Source of the DNA: an uncultured Caryophanales bacterium
GTDB lineage: Bacteria > Bacillota_I > Bacilli_A > RF39 > UBA660
Direction: 5' to 3'
Assembly: GCA_947168625.1 (NCBI GenBank)
Contig: CAMVMQ010000047.1
Span: 1-6,511, forward strand
Length of the DNA: 6,511 nt
Positions 5,914 to 6,511 of this stretch are shown here, piece after piece (positions within the stretch are counted from its first letter, which is position 1; each line of letters opens with the position of its first letter). Under the pieces are notes generated by a model. That model searched no databases. It worked only from the letters and a program-made list of their open reading frames with translations, and was not told where the DNA came from. The translations under genes and the position numbers were made by a program.

Positions 5914-6318
5914 TTATTTTAGTTTCTTTTTATCAGTTCTTCCAATAATATAGTCCATTGAAATATTGTAAGTCTTACAAATATAATAAAGATTAGTTGT
6001 AGTAATTAAATAATGACCAGTTTCATAACCACTATAAGTAGTTTGAGAAATTTTACAGTCATCTGCTAACTGTTGTTGAGATAATTTAAGACTTTTTCTT
6101 AATTCTTTTAACCTTTTTCCAATCATAACTTTATCAGTTTTAAAACTGCCATATTTATTATTTCTTCTATCTAGACCACAAATAAAATCTAATAAAAAAT
6201 CATACATATCACAAAACTTAATAAGTTTAGGTAAAGGCATTGAATCGTGAGCAGTCTCCCATGATCTAACAGCTGTATCTGATACTCCAAAGACAAATCC
6301 AAGTTCAGCTTGAGTCAT
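5914..6318 (-). CDS. Tandem XRE-family HTH regulator, 5' truncated
   Basis: The 134 residues contain two Cro/C1-type helix-turn-helix domains, so it is a predicted DNA-binding regulator with unknown target. The second domain is complete (about 65-127): MIGKRLKELRKSLKLSQQQLADDCKISQ through GYETG, ending with SMDYIIG, the common end of short XRE repressors. The first domain (1-50) starts abruptly at MTQAELGFVFGVSDTAVRSW, in the recognition-helix region. The usual first helix, of the form RLKELRxxxxL, is missing. No ribosome site precedes ATG 6318, and the upstream bases read as antisense of the kinase-like frame. The true gene probably began further upstream before a rearrangement. Internal Met65 could start a single-domain version. 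It ends at TAA 5914-5916, just before the bidirectional terminator. Confidence 0.75.
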   Translation of the reverse strand: MTQAELGFVFGVSDTAVRSWETAHDSMPLPKLIKFCDMYDFLLDFICGLDRRNNKYGSFKTDKVMIGKRLKELRKSLKLSQQQLADDCKISQTTYSGYETGHYLITTTNLYYICKTYNISMDYIIGRTDKKKLK

Positions 6319-6511
6319 GCCAAGTAATAAAAAAATAGATGTAGAATTTATTAATGATAAAGCTAGAGATATAAAAGGTAGTACATCTAAGTTTACTACA
6401 ATGACTAATGAGATATTAGATGTATCTAGAGTTGATACCGCTAGTATAAAAGTATATAATGAAAAATATAATATTAAACTATTAATTAGACAATTAGTTA
6501 CTTCGTATAAA
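6317..6511 (+). pseudogene. Sensor histidine kinase fragment (5' missing, runs off window)
   Basis: A 65-codon frame stays open to the end of the window. NEILDVSRVDTASIKVYN followed by EKYNIKLLIRQLV resembles the second helix of the HisKA dimerisation domain (typically NxILDISKIEAGK) and the lead-in to the ATPase domain. That segment normally follows the phospho-accepting SHELRTP helix by some 40 residues. Neither that helix nor any sensor or membrane region is present. A TGA lies in frame at 6311-6313, and the ATG at 6317 has no ribosome site. It is therefore a gene cut between the two dimerisation helices, at the point where the oppositely oriented XRE gene begins. The assignment rests on motif resemblance. 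A continuation beyond 6511 encoding N, G1 and G2 boxes would confirm it. Confidence 0.55.

Overview
The window is AT-rich DNA from a low-GC Gram-positive bacterium (Bacillota or a close relative). The evidence is a T-box leader, strong Shine-Dalgarno sites, near-consensus sigma-A promoters, U-tailed hairpin terminators, an omega subunit and a SpoVS-like protein. All six complete reading frames end in TAA and the long ones read through without TGA, so nothing suggests TGA = Trp recoding. The short genes and compact layout would fit an uncultured Bacilli or Mycoplasmatota-like gut lineage, but that placement is only an inference.

Bases 1-3429 form one transcription unit. A perfect TTGACA-17-TATAAT promoter (30-58) drives a tRNA-Ile T-box leader with specifier codon ATC (153-155). 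The leader controls ileS (303-3404), a type-2 isoleucyl-tRNA synthetase of 1033 residues. Its class I signature reads GLHH instead of HxGH, a swap I recall being linked to extreme mupirocin resistance. A terminator overlaps the ileS stop codon.

Bases 3430-3720 hold a stand-alone rpoZ (RNA polymerase omega) with its own weak promoter and terminator.

Bases 3723-5481 are a two-gene cell-surface operon. A strong promoter sits almost on top of the first start codon. The first gene encodes two membrane helices, a Gly/Ser linker and an apparently external C39-like cysteine peptidase. The second encodes a lipoprotein that also has a C-terminal membrane helix. A hairpin terminator closes the operon.

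Bases 5482-6511 look rearranged or decayed. A SpoVS-like gene loses the last third of the family's usual length. About 105 bases of unexplained, locally GC-richer sequence follow, then three hairpins in a row (5815-5907): a GAAA-loop terminator, a perfect 15-bp inverted repeat and a bidirectional terminator. On the minus strand lies a double-XRE regulator whose first DNA-binding domain lacks its beginning. It abuts, with a 2-bp overlap at a CATG tetranucleotide, a plus-strand reading frame resembling the middle of a sensor histidine kinase without its phospho-accepting helix. Two incomplete genes meeting head-to-head point to an inversion, deletion or chimeric join.

The regions do related but separate jobs: amino-acid-responsive translation capacity (ileS), transcription machinery (rpoZ), surface proteolysis (3769-5469) and a remnant regulatory locus (5535 onward). 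I see no defence system, CRISPR array, transposase, rRNA or tRNA gene.
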